A stretch of 20,201 nt of DNA from JAZQHR01 sp045540695 (GCA_045540695.1 JAZQHR010000075.1:1-20201); one strand, 5' to 3'; shown: positions 1 through 7,353, numbered from the stretch's first letter. Program-made: numbers and translations. The notes: a model not told the origin generated them from the sequence alone.

Positions 1-44
1 GTTTCATCACATGATGTTTCTATTCCTAAAATTAGTGACAACAT
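1..44 (-). CDS. tsaD: TsaD, tRNA t6A threonylcarbamoyltransferase, N-terminal fragment cut by window edge
   Basis: Only the first 14 codons lie in the window. Read on the minus strand from the ATG at 44-42 they give MLSLILGIETSCDE, the highly recognisable start of the TsaD/Gcp/Kae1 family (ASKHA fold, LGIETSCDET). TsaD transfers the threonylcarbamoyl group from threonylcarbamoyl-AMP to A37 of ANN-reading tRNAs, working with TsaB and TsaE. A Shine-Dalgarno-like AAGGCGG sits 5 bases before the ATG. The gene starts 16 bases after the rimI stop, so it is the last visible member of the prfA operon. The iron-binding histidines and everything else lie outside the window. Confidence 0.9.
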   Translation of the reverse strand, partial: MLSLILGIETSCDE

Positions 45-60
45 ATCACCGCCTTATGAC

Positions 61-504
61 TCAGTATAGGATTTTTGTCATCAGCACTGCATCTTCTGTG
101 CCTTCGTAGTAGTTTTTTCTTGTGCCGACTATTTCAAATCCATATTTTTTGTATAAATTAATCGCCTTTGTATTGCTTTTGCGAACCTCCAGTGTAAGCT
201 GTGATTCGCCGCGATTATTTGCTGTGTTAAGTAAATTTTCAAGTATCCTCGAGCCAAGCTTTTTTCCTTGATACTCCGGATGCACCGCAATGTTTGTAAT
301 CTGTGCATCCCCTGCCACACTCCAGTATCCGCCATAGGCAACTACGTTGCCGTTTAAAAGTGCTATAGAATATACTGTGAGTGGATTGTCTATCTCATTT
401 TTAATCTGGTTTTTAGACCAAGGTGTTTTAAAACACAATTTTTCAATCCCAGCTATGCCTGATACATACTCAGGTTTAAGGGTATCAAATGTAATATTTT
501 CCAT
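61..504 (-). CDS. rimI: RimI, ribosomal-protein S18 alanine N-acetyltransferase (GNAT)
   Basis: A 147-residue GNAT-fold protein, the usual RimI length. RimI acetylates the N-terminal alanine of ribosomal protein S18 using acetyl-CoA in the cytoplasm. The family signs are the early CFKTPWS segment (residues 24-30), the acetyl-CoA pyrophosphate loop QGKKLGSR (79-86), LEVRKSN (105-111), and AINLYKKYGF (114-123), whose Y118 corresponds to the usual catalytic tyrosine. The start is one base after the ywlE stop, with an AGCAGG ribosome-binding site inside the end of ywlE, so the two are translationally linked. It lies directly before tsaD, as in many Firmicutes, although here tsaB and tsaE are not next to it. 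Some GNATs in this position may have wider substrates; S18 specificity is inferred from family. Confidence 0.88.
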   Translation of the reverse strand: MENITFDTLKPEYVSGIAGIEKLCFKTPWSKNQIKNEIDNPLTVYSIALLNGNVVAYGGYWSVAGDAQITNIAVHPEYQGKKLGSRILENLLNTANNRGESQLTLEVRKSNTKAINLYKKYGFEIVGTRKNYYEGTEDAVLMTKILY

Positions 505-505
505 T

Positions 506-967
506 CTATTTTACCTGCTTTAAAAGCTTTGGATAAGCCGTGGTAAGAGCATCATATATTTCTTTGGCACACTTTTTGTAAGTTTCTAAATCCATACCAT
601 ACGGATCGGAAATGTCTTTATCTGTACCATAAGCATATCCCATAAGAGTGTATATCTTATCTGTTATCTCATCACATACGTTTTTAATAATTTGCTTGTG
701 CGATGCTGTCATAGTAAGTATGATATCAGCGTCGTTTATCATTTCTTCAGTAAGCTGTGTTGATATGTGAGATGATATATCTATGCCCATATCCTTTAAC
801 GCCAGTATCGCATTATCGCTTGCTTTGGTAGGGGAGAATACACTTATTCCGGCAGATACAACAGTGAATTTATCATTTGCTCCGTTATCGGATATTATCT
901 TATTTAGTATGCCTTCTGCCATTGCACTTCTGCATGTGTTTCCGGTGCAAATAAGTAGTATATTCAT
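506..967 (-). CDS. ywlE: YwlE-type protein-arginine phosphatase (low-molecular-weight PTP fold)
   Basis: A 153-residue low-molecular-weight phosphatase. The P-loop CTGNTCRS (residues 7-14) carries the nucleophile C7 and R13, and the general-acid loop is DPYG (121-124). Residue 11 is threonine, as in Bacillus subtilis YwlE, where Thr11 is known to select phospho-arginine; tyrosine-specific relatives have isoleucine or another bulky residue there. The protein therefore probably removes phosphate from arginine residues marked by the McsB kinase for ClpCP degradation. McsB is not in the window. ywlE also neighbours the sua5 homologue ywlC in Bacillus, which supports orthology. It lies 9 bases after tsaC and 1 base before rimI. 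The alternative is a general tyrosine phosphatase of the capsule type, but no capsule genes are nearby. Confidence 0.85.
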   Translation of the reverse strand: MNILLICTGNTCRSAMAEGILNKIISDNGANDKFTVVSAGISVFSPTKASDNAILALKDMGIDISSHISTQLTEEMINDADIILTMTASHKQIIKNVCDEITDKIYTLMGYAYGTDKDISDPYGMDLETYKKCAKEIYDALTTAYPKLLKQVK

Positions 968-976
968 ATTAACCCC

Positions 977-1975
977 TTATATTTTTATTACATTGTGTCC
1001 TGCAGCTTTGTAAAGTCTGTTTTTTACTGCAAGTCCAATGCCGTCTGTTTCTTTAAATTCAGCATAAACTAATTTTACACCAAGCTCATCAAAATGTCTT
1101 AGGTTGTAGAAAAGTCCTTTTGCATATTCATTCATATTCTGTCCGGCATCTATAATTTCTGCCCTGTTATATGAATTTTCAAAATAGGAGAGAACTCCGA
1201 TTTTTTCGGTGCAATCATCTATTTTAGATTGAATATACCTTCTAACACTTTCTTTGTCACCTTCAACTACTATTACTTTTGCTTTAGGCGAATAGTGAGT
1301 GTATTTCATACCCGGACATTTTGGCTTTTCCACCTCTTTTAAAAGTGCATCGTCTAGCGTGGTGTCGGGAGCAATTTTCTGTAATTCTTCAAGTGTAATT
1401 CCGCCTGGTCTAAGTATTACCGGATGCTCACCGCTTACATCAACTACAGTTGATTCAAGACCTATTTCACAGTCCTCGCCATCTATTATGTAATCTACTC
1501 TGCCGTTTAAATCATCTATTACATGCTTTGTAACGGTAGGGCTTGGACTTCCTGATAAATTTGCTGATGGTGCCGCAATCTGAGTGTCACTAAATCTTAT
1601 AAGCTCTCTTGCAATAGGATTCGAAGGCATTCTTACAGCAACAGTATCAAGTCCTGCACAAACCTCTTTTATAATGTTTTCACTTTTTTGAAATATCAGT
1701 GTAAGAGGTCCTGGCCAATACTTGTCCATCATTTTTTTAGCGGTATCGCTTATGTTTTTTACAAGTATGTCCAAATCTTCTCTTTCGGCTATGTGAAGTA
1801 TCAGCGGATTGTCGCTTGGCCTGCCTTTCGCTATAAATATTTTTTTAACCGCATCGGCATTCATTCCATCTGCGCCAAGTCCGTATACTGTTTCAGTGGG
1901 GAATACTACTGTTCCGCCTTCTTTGATGCATAGCGATGCATCAATTATTTCGTTTTTTGTAACTATTTTAGTCAT
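977..1975 (-). CDS. tsaC: L-threonylcarbamoyladenylate synthase (Sua5/YwlC type)
   Basis: A 332-residue protein of the long Sua5 type. It makes threonylcarbamoyl-AMP from threonine, bicarbonate and ATP, the first step of tRNA t6A37 synthesis. Residues 1-210 form the YrdC domain, with PTETVYGLGA (26-35), KGRPSDNPLILH (50-61), APSAN (135-139), ESTVVD (174-179) and RPGGI (189-193). The linker CPGMKYTHYSP (220-230) is the conserved segment that closes the active site and leads into the C-terminal Sua5 domain. An AGGTG site precedes the ATG, and 18 bases separate it from the prfA stop. Its partner TsaD is encoded two genes downstream, so both ends of the t6A pathway share one transcript. Confidence 0.93.
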   Translation of the reverse strand: MTKIVTKNEIIDASLCIKEGGTVVFPTETVYGLGADGMNADAVKKIFIAKGRPSDNPLILHIAEREDLDILVKNISDTAKKMMDKYWPGPLTLIFQKSENIIKEVCAGLDTVAVRMPSNPIARELIRFSDTQIAAPSANLSGSPSPTVTKHVIDDLNGRVDYIIDGEDCEIGLESTVVDVSGEHPVILRPGGITLEELQKIAPDTTLDDALLKEVEKPKCPGMKYTHYSPKAKVIVVEGDKESVRRYIQSKIDDCTEKIGVLSYFENSYNRAEIIDAGQNMNEYAKGLFYNLRHFDELGVKLVYAEFKETDGIGLAVKNRLYKAAGHNVIKI

Positions 1976-1993
1976 TGCTAAAACACCTGATTT

Positions 1994-3067
1994 TTATTGT
2001 TGTTCTGAAAGTTTAAGCTTTTCGCTCTGGTCGGTAGTGATAAGAGTATCTATTATCTCATCAAGGTCACCGTTTAGTACTGCTTCAAGTCTGTGAAGTG
2101 TAAGACCAACTCTGTGGTCGGTAACACGGCCTTGTGGATAATTGTAAGTTCTTATTCTTTCGCTTCTGTCACCTGTACCAACCTGACTTTTTCTTTCTTG
2201 TGCAATCTGTGCGTTTCTTTCTTGCTCTGCAAGGTCGTATACTCTTGAACGAAGAATTTTCATAGCTTTTTCTTTGTTTTTAAGCTGTGACTTTTCGTCC
2301 TGGCACGATACCACTACACCTGTGGGAAGGTGAGTAATTCTAACCGCCGAGTCGGTAGTGTTTACACACTGACCGCCAGGGCCGCCTGCTCTGAATACAT
2401 CTATTCTAAGGTCATTTTGGTTTATCTCGATTTCTACATCCTCAACTTCTGGAAGTACAGCAACAGTAACAGTAGATGTGTGTATTCTTCCGCCTGATTC
2501 GGTAGAAGGGATTCTCTGTACCCTGTGAACGCCTGATTCAAACTTAAGTCTGCTGTATGCGTTCTGCCCGTTTATAGCAAATGATACTTCCTTGTAACCG
2601 CCAATGTCTGTAGGGTTAGACGAAAGCATCTCAACCTTCCAACGCTGAGTTTCCGCATACATTGAGTACATTCTAAGAAGGTCACCTGCAAAAAGTGCCG
2701 CTTCATCACCGCCTGCACCGCCACGAATTTCTACAATAACGTTTTTGTCATCGTTAGGGTCTTTAGGAAGAAGAAGGATTTTCATCTCTTCTTTAACTAT
2801 CTCAATCTTTTCCTTGCTTTCAGCCAAATCCATTTCGGCAAGCTCGCGAAAATCTTTGTCAATGTCACTTTCCAAAAGCTCTTTGGCTTCGCTTATAGCA
2901 TTTTCAAGCGATTTATATTCTCTGAACTTTTCAACTATAGGAGATATGTCAGCATGCTCTTTGCAAAGCTTTCTCCACAAATCCTGGTCTGCGATTATGT
3001 TAGGGTCGCTGATTTTAGTTTCAAGCTCATTAAATCTTTCCTCTATAAATGATAATTTATCAAACAT
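1994..3067 (-). CDS. prfA: Peptide chain release factor 1 (RF1)
   Basis: A 357-residue class I release factor that reads UAA and UAG and triggers peptidyl-tRNA hydrolysis on the ribosome. The codon-recognition tripeptide is P-x-T (PST, residues 187-189 within HRVQRIPSTESGG), which marks RF1 rather than RF2 (SPF). The hydrolysis motif GGQ is at 231-233, followed by CVNTTDSAVRITH; the residue after GGQ is cysteine rather than the common histidine. The start ATG has a GAGGTG ribosome-binding site, and a near-consensus sigma-A promoter lies at 3122-3150. It is the first gene of the operon prfA-tsaC-ywlE-rimI-tsaD. The RF1 methyltransferase gene prmC, often adjacent, is not here. Confidence 0.97.
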   Translation of the reverse strand: MFDKLSFIEERFNELETKISDPNIIADQDLWRKLCKEHADISPIVEKFREYKSLENAISEAKELLESDIDKDFRELAEMDLAESKEKIEIVKEEMKILLLPKDPNDDKNVIVEIRGGAGGDEAALFAGDLLRMYSMYAETQRWKVEMLSSNPTDIGGYKEVSFAINGQNAYSRLKFESGVHRVQRIPSTESGGRIHTSTVTVAVLPEVEDVEIEINQNDLRIDVFRAGGPGGQCVNTTDSAVRITHLPTGVVVSCQDEKSQLKNKEKAMKILRSRVYDLAEQERNAQIAQERKSQVGTGDRSERIRTYNYPQGRVTDHRVGLTLHRLEAVLNGDLDEIIDTLITTDQSEKLKLSEQQ

Positions 3068-3121
3068 TAATACACCTCGTGTTTTACATTAAATACGAAA
3101 AATATGTAATTATACAAATAC

Positions 3122-3150
3122 ATTATACTATATGTTGTGTTTTTTGTCTA
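3122..3150 (-). promoter_or_regulatory. Sigma-A promoter of the prfA operon
   Basis: On the minus strand TAGACA (fwd 3145-3150), a 17-base spacer, then TATAAT (fwd 3122-3127). This is 5/6 and 6/6 to the sigma-A consensus. It lies about 55 bases before the prfA ATG and is the only convincing start point for the minus-strand operon. Confidence 0.8.
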
Positions 3151-3208
3151 TATTTTTTTAAAAAAATATTATGGAAAATTACAGAAATTTTTTTGACACT
3201 TAAATCGC

Positions 3209-3237
3209 TTTACTTTTAAAATTTCGGGGTGTATAAT
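3209..3237 (+). promoter_or_regulatory. Sigma-A promoter of the nitrilase-GDPD fusion gene
   Basis: TTTACT (3209-3214), a 17-base spacer and TATAAT (3232-3237). The perfect -10 lies 26 bases before the chosen ATG, giving a short leader that carries the AAAGGTG ribosome-binding site. A consensus TTGACA at 3193-3198 is too far away (33 bases) to pair with this -10. Confidence 0.7.
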
Positions 3238-3263
3238 TACACATAACGAAAGGTGTGATTTTT

Positions 3264-4859
3264 ATGAAAGTATGTTTAATTCAGCCTAAATATTATACAG
3301 ATTATTCAAAATCAGATGAATGCTTTAAACAAGAATTAGAATTTCTCGATAAATGCGATGAATCGATGGATTTAATAGTAATGCCTGAAATGGCAGATAT
3401 TCCGTGTCTGGCAAAGACAAAAGAACAAGCAGATGCAAGTGCGGAAAAGTACAACAAAATTCTTCTTGATAAGGCATCGGAAACCGCAAAAAGATGTAAT
3501 GCTATGCTTTTTGTAAACGCAAGATGTAAGATGGAAAACGGACGCGATAGAAATACCACCTACGCATTTGACAGAAATGGAAATGTAGCAGGTAAGTATT
3601 ATAAAGAGCACCTTGTTCCAAACGAAGTAGCTGTTATAAAGCTTGATAGCGATTATTCATTTGAACATACAGAGCCAACCGTGATTGAGATTGAAGGTAT
3701 ACGTTTTGGATTTTTAGTATGCTATGACTTTTATTTTTATGAAAATTTTGCAAATATGGCACGTAAAAACCTTGATGTTATAATAGGCTGCTCACATCAA
3801 AGAAGTGATACACATTCATCGCTTGAGATAATGTGCAGATTTCTTGCCTACAATACAAATGCGTATGTAGTTCGTTCTTCTATTTCAATGGATGAAAATT
3901 CTGATATTTGTGGTGCAAGTATGGTTGTTGCACCAAATGGTGATGTCCTAACAAATATGAAAAGTCGTGTAGGAATGGAATGTGTCGAGATTGATGTTAA
4001 TAAAAAATACTACAAGCCTGCGGGCTTTGGTAATCCGCCATCAGCACACTATGAATACATAGAAACAGGTAGACGCCCTTGGAAATACCGCCCTGCCGGA
4101 AGTGCTATAGTAAAGCACGATGCACTTATGCCATATCCTAGAATTTGTGCACATCGCGGATTTAACACTATCGCCCCTGAAAACAGTATGCCAGCATTTG
4201 GTGCAGCCGTAGCAATGGGTGCAGATGAGATAGAGTTTGATTTGTGGTATACAAAAGACGGCGAGATAGTATCTCTTCACGACGATACCCTTGACCGCGT
4301 GTCCAACGGCACAGGAAAAGTGTATGATTACACTTATGACGAGCTTTTAAAATTTGACTTTGGTATAAAGTACGGCGAAAAATTTAAAGGTATGAAGATA
4401 CTTAAATTTGAAGATATACTAAAGAAATTCTCTTGCCATTGTGTTATGAATATTCATGTTAAAACGGTTGATAACGACTGCGAGTACGATAGGGGATTAT
4501 TAGAGAAGATAGTTAAGCTTATAGATAAATACGATTGCAAAAAATATGTTTATTTTATGAGCGGAAACGATAATTTCTTAAAGCTGGCAAAAGAGGTAGC
4601 ACCTGATATAATCCGTTGCTGCGGAGCAGGGAAAGAGCCTTGGAAAATAGTTGACAGAGCTATTAAATATGATTGTAAAAAAGTACAGTTTTGGAAGGGT
4701 AAATTCAATCAGGAAATGATAGATGAAGCTCACGCACACGGAATAAGATGCAATGTATTTTGGGCAGACGACCCTGACGAAGCAAAGGAATTTCTCGATA
4801 TGGGCATAGATACCATACTTACAAATGATTATAACCTAGTTTCGCAGGTTTTGAAATAA
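3264..4859 (+). CDS. Fusion protein: nitrilase-superfamily amidohydrolase + glycerophosphodiester phosphodiesterase-like domain
   Basis: A 531-residue two-domain protein without signal peptide or membrane segment, so probably cytoplasmic. Residues 1-270 are a carbon-nitrogen hydrolase with the triad E42 (VMPEMAD), K114 (KYYKEHL) and C153 (FLVCYDF); E121 fits the fourth conserved glutamate. Residues 280-531 are a GDPD barrel: HRG (H287, R288), APEN (E296, N297), EFD (E314, D316) and LHDD (H329, D330). The two catalytic histidines and the first metal ligands are present. The usual N-I-E-I-K strand reads NIHVK (386-390), so a metal-binding glutamate is replaced by H388. The ATG at 3264 is preferred over a GTG at 3255 because the GTG lies in the AAAGGTG ribosome-binding site. 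The gene is a single unit with its own promoter and terminator. Domain identities are firm; the substrate is unknown. It may split amide and phosphodiester bonds of one compound, but that is inference. Confidence 0.85.
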   Translation: MKVCLIQPKYYTDYSKSDECFKQELEFLDKCDESMDLIVMPEMADIPCLAKTKEQADASAEKYNKILLDKASETAKRCNAMLFVNARCKMENGRDRNTTYAFDRNGNVAGKYYKEHLVPNEVAVIKLDSDYSFEHTEPTVIEIEGIRFGFLVCYDFYFYENFANMARKNLDVIIGCSHQRSDTHSSLEIMCRFLAYNTNAYVVRSSISMDENSDICGASMVVAPNGDVLTNMKSRVGMECVEIDVNKKYYKPAGFGNPPSAHYEYIETGRRPWKYRPAGSAIVKHDALMPYPRICAHRGFNTIAPENSMPAFGAAVAMGADEIEFDLWYTKDGEIVSLHDDTLDRVSNGTGKVYDYTYDELLKFDFGIKYGEKFKGMKILKFEDILKKFSCHCVMNIHVKTVDNDCEYDRGLLEKIVKLIDKYDCKKYVYFMSGNDNFLKLAKEVAPDIIRCCGAGKEPWKIVDRAIKYDCKKVQFWKGKFNQEMIDEAHAHGIRCNVFWADDPDEAKEFLDMGIDTILTNDYNLVSQVLK

Positions 4860-4866
4860 GATAATA

Positions 4867-4907
4867 AAAACTGGCACCGCCTTTTAAGTGGTGCCAGTTT
4901 TATTATT
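4867..4907. terminator. Bidirectional intrinsic terminator
   Basis: A perfect 12-bp inverted repeat AAAACTGGCACC / GGTGCCAGTTTT (arms 4867-4878 and 4890-4901) with an 11-base loop, T-rich on the plus side and A-rich on the other. It sits between convergent genes and can end both the fusion-gene transcript and the catabolic operon. Confidence 0.9.
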
Positions 4908-4911
4908 TTCT

Positions 4912-5700
4912 CTATATACTTCTGAATTTTTCTATCATTCTTATCATTTTATCTGCTGATGCTTTAACTCTCAAAGCAAATTCACTATATGTCATTTTTT
5001 CAGCATACTCTTTTTTGTACATGCTCTCTAACATCAAGGTGCCGTTAAAACCACTTGCAGCAATACCTCTTGCTACGCTTTCAAGGTCGGTTTCTCCATC
5101 AAACGGGATAAGATGTCCGTCATTAATTTTATCGTTGTCCGTGATGTGAAGTGCTGTAAGTATATCTCCAAATGACTTGATATAATCCGTTTCACTGTCA
5201 AAAAGTATATGATGTGCATTGTCATAGCAGAATTTTGCATCAGGTATAATAGTAAGTATATGTTTCAGACCTTTATAACTGTGTCCGCAATTTTCAAAAG
5301 CAAGTGTGACATTGTTTTCGCGAGCAAAATCTCCGAGCTTTTTAAATCTTTTGTCTATGCAGGGATATAATTCTGTTATACGTGGAATGTGTACTATGAG
5401 TATTGGAACGTTATATTTTGAGCAGGTCAGAATATTTTCGCAAAGTCTGTCTATCATGATATCTCCCGCTTCTCCGGGCATTGCCGTATCATTCATAGCT
5501 ATTCCATCAGGCTCGTTAAATACACCGTGAAGGGTTTCGCATATCATGCCGTTTTCTCGAACCAATTTCAAAGTATCATCAAGCATTGGGTGTGATGCAC
5601 TTAAAAAGGTTCTTTTTATTCCGGCTTCTAGCAGTGCTTTGACTTGTTCTTCGGTCGTTGCGTCCTGGCAACTCATGTAAATTAATATTCCTGCTTCCAT
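4912..5700 (-). CDS. Sugar phosphate isomerase/epimerase-like TIM barrel (xylose-isomerase-like fold)
   Basis: A 262-residue protein of the AP-endonuclease-2/xylose isomerase-like TIM-barrel superfamily, whose members isomerise or epimerise sugars and related acids with a divalent metal. The likely metal ligands are E136 (LAFEN), D160 (FCYDNAHH), H185 (LHITDND) and E225 (LMLES), matching the Glu-Asp-His-Glu set of this fold; the HITDND-x5-HLIPFDGETD block (185-205) is typical. A GGAG site precedes the ATG, which lies 17 bases after the aldolase stop. It is the last gene of the three-gene operon. The context suggests it interconverts a sugar or sugar-acid intermediate feeding the aldolase. The exact reaction cannot be read from sequence, and other members are hydrolases, lyases or dehydratases. 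Confidence 0.72.
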   Translation of the reverse strand: MEAGILIYMSCQDATTEEQVKALLEAGIKRTFLSASHPMLDDTLKLVRENGMICETLHGVFNEPDGIAMNDTAMPGEAGDIMIDRLCENILTCSKYNVPILIVHIPRITELYPCIDKRFKKLGDFARENNVTLAFENCGHSYKGLKHILTIIPDAKFCYDNAHHILFDSETDYIKSFGDILTALHITDNDKINDGHLIPFDGETDLESVARGIAASGFNGTLMLESMYKKEYAEKMTYSEFALRVKASADKMIRMIEKFRSI

Positions 5701-5717
5701 TTATAAATCTCCTTGGT

Positions 5718-6359
5718 TTAAATTTTTTCGGTTACTGATTTTGCTAGCGCGGTTATTTTAGCGTAATCTTTATCTTTTAATGCCTGTTTATCTAAAATCG
5801 ATGAAGCCATTCCTACACCAACTACACCTGTTGAAAGCACCTCTTCAATGTTTTCGGCTGAAACACCACCAAAACAAACAAGCGGAAGATGGTTAAGCGG
5901 AACACTTATTTCTTTTATAACCTTTAAGTTAACCATTGAAGCAGGGAAGAGCTTTATAAGGTCTGCTCCAAGCTTATATGCCCTTGTCATTTCGGATGGA
6001 GTTGTACAGCCCGGCATAGATATAAGTCCGGCTTTCTTAGTTGCGATAATTACATCTTCCTCCATGGTAGGCGAAACTATTATTTCAGCCCCTGCTTTTT
6101 TTGCAAGTTCAAACTGCTGCATTGTAATAACCGTTCCTGCTCCTACGTGCATTTTATCTCCAAGGGCATCTTTAACTGCCTTTATTTTATTGGCTGTTGA
6201 TGTAAATGAACTTGGGTCAGCCTGATTGAACGGAACTTCCATAAAACGAATACCACCCTCATACAAAGCTGTTGCAACATTTACAATTTCTTCTTCAGCT
6301 ATACCACGACAAACAATAATTACTTTTCTTTCGTAAAATTCTTTCATAAAATTATTCAT
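5718..6359 (-). CDS. eda: KDPG/KHG-type aldolase (2-dehydro-3-deoxy-phosphogluconate aldolase family)
   Basis: A 213-residue class I aldolase that would cleave 2-keto-3-deoxy-6-phosphogluconate, or 4-hydroxy-2-oxoglutarate, to pyruvate plus an aldehyde. The Schiff-base lysine is K136 (IKLFPAS), the acid/base glutamate E41 (FMEVPFNQ), with GAGTV (73-77) and MPGCTTPSEM (115-124). In Escherichia coli Eda the strand reads EVTLR, with Arg49 at the carboxylate; here that position is N45, so substrate preference may differ. The ATG at 6359 has an AAGGAG site 10 bases upstream. An in-frame ATG at 6407 has no such site and lies in a partial duplicate of this start region. The gene follows the dehydrogenase by 58 bases. 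No KDG kinase is nearby. Confidence 0.85.
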   Translation of the reverse strand: MNNFMKEFYERKVIIVCRGIAEEEIVNVATALYEGGIRFMEVPFNQADPSSFTSTANKIKAVKDALGDKMHVGAGTVITMQQFELAKKAGAEIIVSPTMEEDVIIATKKAGLISMPGCTTPSEMTRAYKLGADLIKLFPASMVNLKVIKEISVPLNHLPLVCFGGVSAENIEEVLSTGVVGVGMASSILDKQALKDKDYAKITALAKSVTEKI

Positions 6360-6419
6360 ATCAGTATTTCTCCTTTTTTCGTATAATTCCTTCATGAATT
6401 TTCTCATTTTAGTATTTTT
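6329..6419. repeat. Imperfect 48-base tandem duplication of the eda start region
   Basis: Segments 6329-6371 and 6377-6419 match at 34 of 43 positions at an offset of exactly 48 bases (16 codons). On the minus strand both units open with ATG and would read similarly: MRKFMKELYEKRR upstream and MNNFMKEFYERK in the true gene. Only the inner copy is preceded by AAGGAG. The outer copy fills most of the 58-base gap between the dehydrogenase and aldolase genes. Confidence 0.75.
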
Positions 6420-7353
6420 ACTTACAGTTTTTTAGAGCATCAATAATAATTTTTGTTGACATGTCAGCCGTCTTCTTTTCAGCCTCTTTGCTTCTTGATG
6501 CTATATGAGGTGTCAAATAAAAGTTTGATAGTGTTAGTAAAGGTTCGTCCTTTTTAGGCGGTTCGTTTGACAAAACATCAAAATATGCCGCTCTTATAAT
6601 GTTCTGAGATAAAGCCTTATACAAATCAGTTTCGTTTACAATTCCGCCTCTGGCAGTGTTTATTAAAACAGCACTCTTTTTCATTTTATTTAATTTGTCT
6701 GATGTAATAAGATTGTTTGTTTCTTCGGTAAGTGGCATATGCAATGAAATGAAATCTGATTTTTTTATAATTTCTTCAAAAGATGCAATTTCAACATCAT
6801 ATTTTTTTGCAAATTCATCATCTGTAAAATATGGGTCATAAGCAAGAACCTTCATTCCGAGTCCATAAGCCATCTGCGCGACTTTCTTGCCAATAGCACC
6901 AAATCCGACAATGCCGATGATTTTGTTTTCAAGTTCGTATCCCGTTTGCTTTGTCCAGTTGTGTTCTTTGGTAGTCCTTAGACTTTCGTATAAGTTTTTG
7001 GAATCTGCAAGTATAAAGCTGATTGCAGTTTCTGCAACACTTCTTGCGTTAGAGCCGACAGTTCTTCCCACAAAGATACCTTTTTCACGGCAATATTCTA
7101 CGTCAATATTGTCGGTACCAACGCCGAATTTCACAACCGCCTTAAGCTTTGGATGGGAGTCTATATACTCTTTGTCAACAAGTTCTACGCCAACAATTAC
7201 TCCATCGGCATCCTTTGTTTTTTCGTAAAACTCTTCTTTGGTATAAGCATTTCCAGTATCATTGTATTCCAAAACAAATCCTGCCTCTTCTATTACCTTT
7301 ACATTATCAAGTCCACACTTTGCAAATCCTCTTGGTGTAACAACGATTTTCAT
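6418..7353 (-). CDS. NAD-dependent D-2-hydroxyacid dehydrogenase (PGDH/glyoxylate-hydroxypyruvate reductase family)
   Basis: A 311-residue member of the D-isomer-specific 2-hydroxyacid dehydrogenases, which interconvert 2-keto acids and D-2-hydroxy acids. The nucleotide-binding loop is GFGAIG (150-155); D173 at the end of the next strand favours NAD over NADP. The catalytic set is R235 (NTARGG), E264 (SNEPP) and H283 (TPHIAS). There is no ACT domain, so serine-regulated phosphoglycerate dehydrogenase is unlikely. The ATG at 7353 has an AAAGGAAA site; an in-frame ATG 14 codons earlier at 7395 lies in the promoter region and is rejected. It is the first gene of an operon with an aldolase and a sugar isomerase, so it probably acts on a sugar acid or on a hydroxypyruvate- or glyoxylate-like product. 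The substrate is not determined. Confidence 0.85.
   Translation of the reverse strand: MKIVVTPRGFAKCGLDNVKVIEEAGFVLEYNDTGNAYTKEEFYEKTKDADGVIVGVELVDKEYIDSHPKLKAVVKFGVGTDNIDVEYCREKGIFVGRTVGSNARSVAETAISFILADSKNLYESLRTTKEHNWTKQTGYELENKIIGIVGFGAIGKKVAQMAYGLGMKVLAYDPYFTDDEFAKKYDVEIASFEEIIKKSDFISLHMPLTEETNNLITSDKLNKMKKSAVLINTARGGIVNETDLYKALSQNIIRAAYFDVLSNEPPKKDEPLLTLSNFYLTPHIASRSKEAEKKTADMSTKIIIDALKNCK

Noticed and set aside
3193..3198. Consensus TTGACA as the -35 of the fusion gene
   Set aside because: It is 33 bases from the TATAAT at 3232, and no good -10 lies at 16-18 bases. TTTACT at 3209 has the right spacing.
3255..3263. GTG start for the nitrilase-GDPD gene
   Set aside because: The GTG is part of the AAAGGTG ribosome-binding site; the ATG 9 bases later has proper spacing and gives a normal nitrilase opening.
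6360..6407. Longer KDPG aldolase starting at 6407
   Set aside because: No ribosome-binding site there, and the added residues duplicate the true start; ATG 6359 has AAGGAG.
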